Source: Oasisia sp. SBJ-2009
Taxonomy: Eukaryota; Annelida; Polychaeta; Sabellida; Siboglinidae
Length of the DNA stretch: 64,000 nucleotides
Assembly (NCBI GenBank): GCA_964017155.1
Contig: OZ024861.1
Span: 47,011,513 to 47,075,512, forward strand
Direction of reading: 5' to 3'
The stretch itself is not shown here. Below: more notes on the stretch, generated by a model. It saw only the letters and a list, made by a program, of their open reading frames with translations, had not been told where the DNA came from and ran no database searches. Numbering within the stretch: position 1 is the first letter of the stretch.

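Noticed and set aside
61407..62474. Long minus-strand open frames of 267-355 codons, and plus-strand frames, across the 30-bp array
   Set aside because: All frames are open because the 30-bp unit is stop-free. Only the w3 part has homology; the rest is intron-side repeat.

Overview
The window is nuclear DNA from an intron-rich animal. Short coding exons are separated by GT-AG introns full of microsatellites, minisatellites, tRNA-derived SINEs, LINE tails and foldback DNA transposons. Nothing bacterial or viral was seen. The repeats and the diverged but full-domain proteins suggest an invertebrate, possibly a lophotrochozoan such as a mollusc, but the sequence alone does not fix the taxon. Human comparisons below are from memory, not from a search.

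Layout. (1) 1-2.4 kb: simple repeats and, on the minus strand, two exons of a small secreted or GPI-anchored Ly6/three-finger-type protein whose 3' part was not found. (2) 2.4-6.5 kb: no recognisable gene; AT-rich repeats and a hairpin. (3) 6.5-64 kb: minus-strand UTP20 (DRIM), the giant HEAT-repeat protein of the small-subunit processome. I place 46 coding exons (6387 nt, about 2130 codons), numbered w1 (63939-64000, cut by the window edge) to w46 (stop codon at 6497-6499). Almost all splice junctions join in phase; the one uncertain join is w4-w5. The N-terminal quarter lies beyond 64000. (4) 10342-11710: NDUFS7, the [4Fe-4S] N2 subunit of mitochondrial complex I, is complete in two coding exons. 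It lies on the same strand inside the 9.3-kb w44-w45 intron of UTP20.

The most unusual feature is the relation between minisatellites and splice sites in UTP20. At least eleven introns carry a tandem array that begins at or within about 100 bp of a splice site, and several units contain the site itself. The clearest is 61531-62310: 26 copies of a 30-bp unit, each carrying the end of exon w3 plus its 5' splice site (CAG|GTACGT, intact in 24 of 26). All units keep the exon reading frame, so any donor used would add only multiples of ten residues. A second array (about 41395-42516) holds roughly two dozen GTAAGTACC donors and six degenerate copies of the end of exon w23. Acceptor-side arrays flank w29, w30, w32 and w40. 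The same-strand nesting of NDUFS7 and a GC-AG intron after w42 are further oddities.

The two identified genes are housekeeping genes: UTP20 acts in nucleolar 18S rRNA maturation and NDUFS7 in mitochondrial respiration. The sequence shows no functional link beyond nesting, although their transcription should interact in cis.
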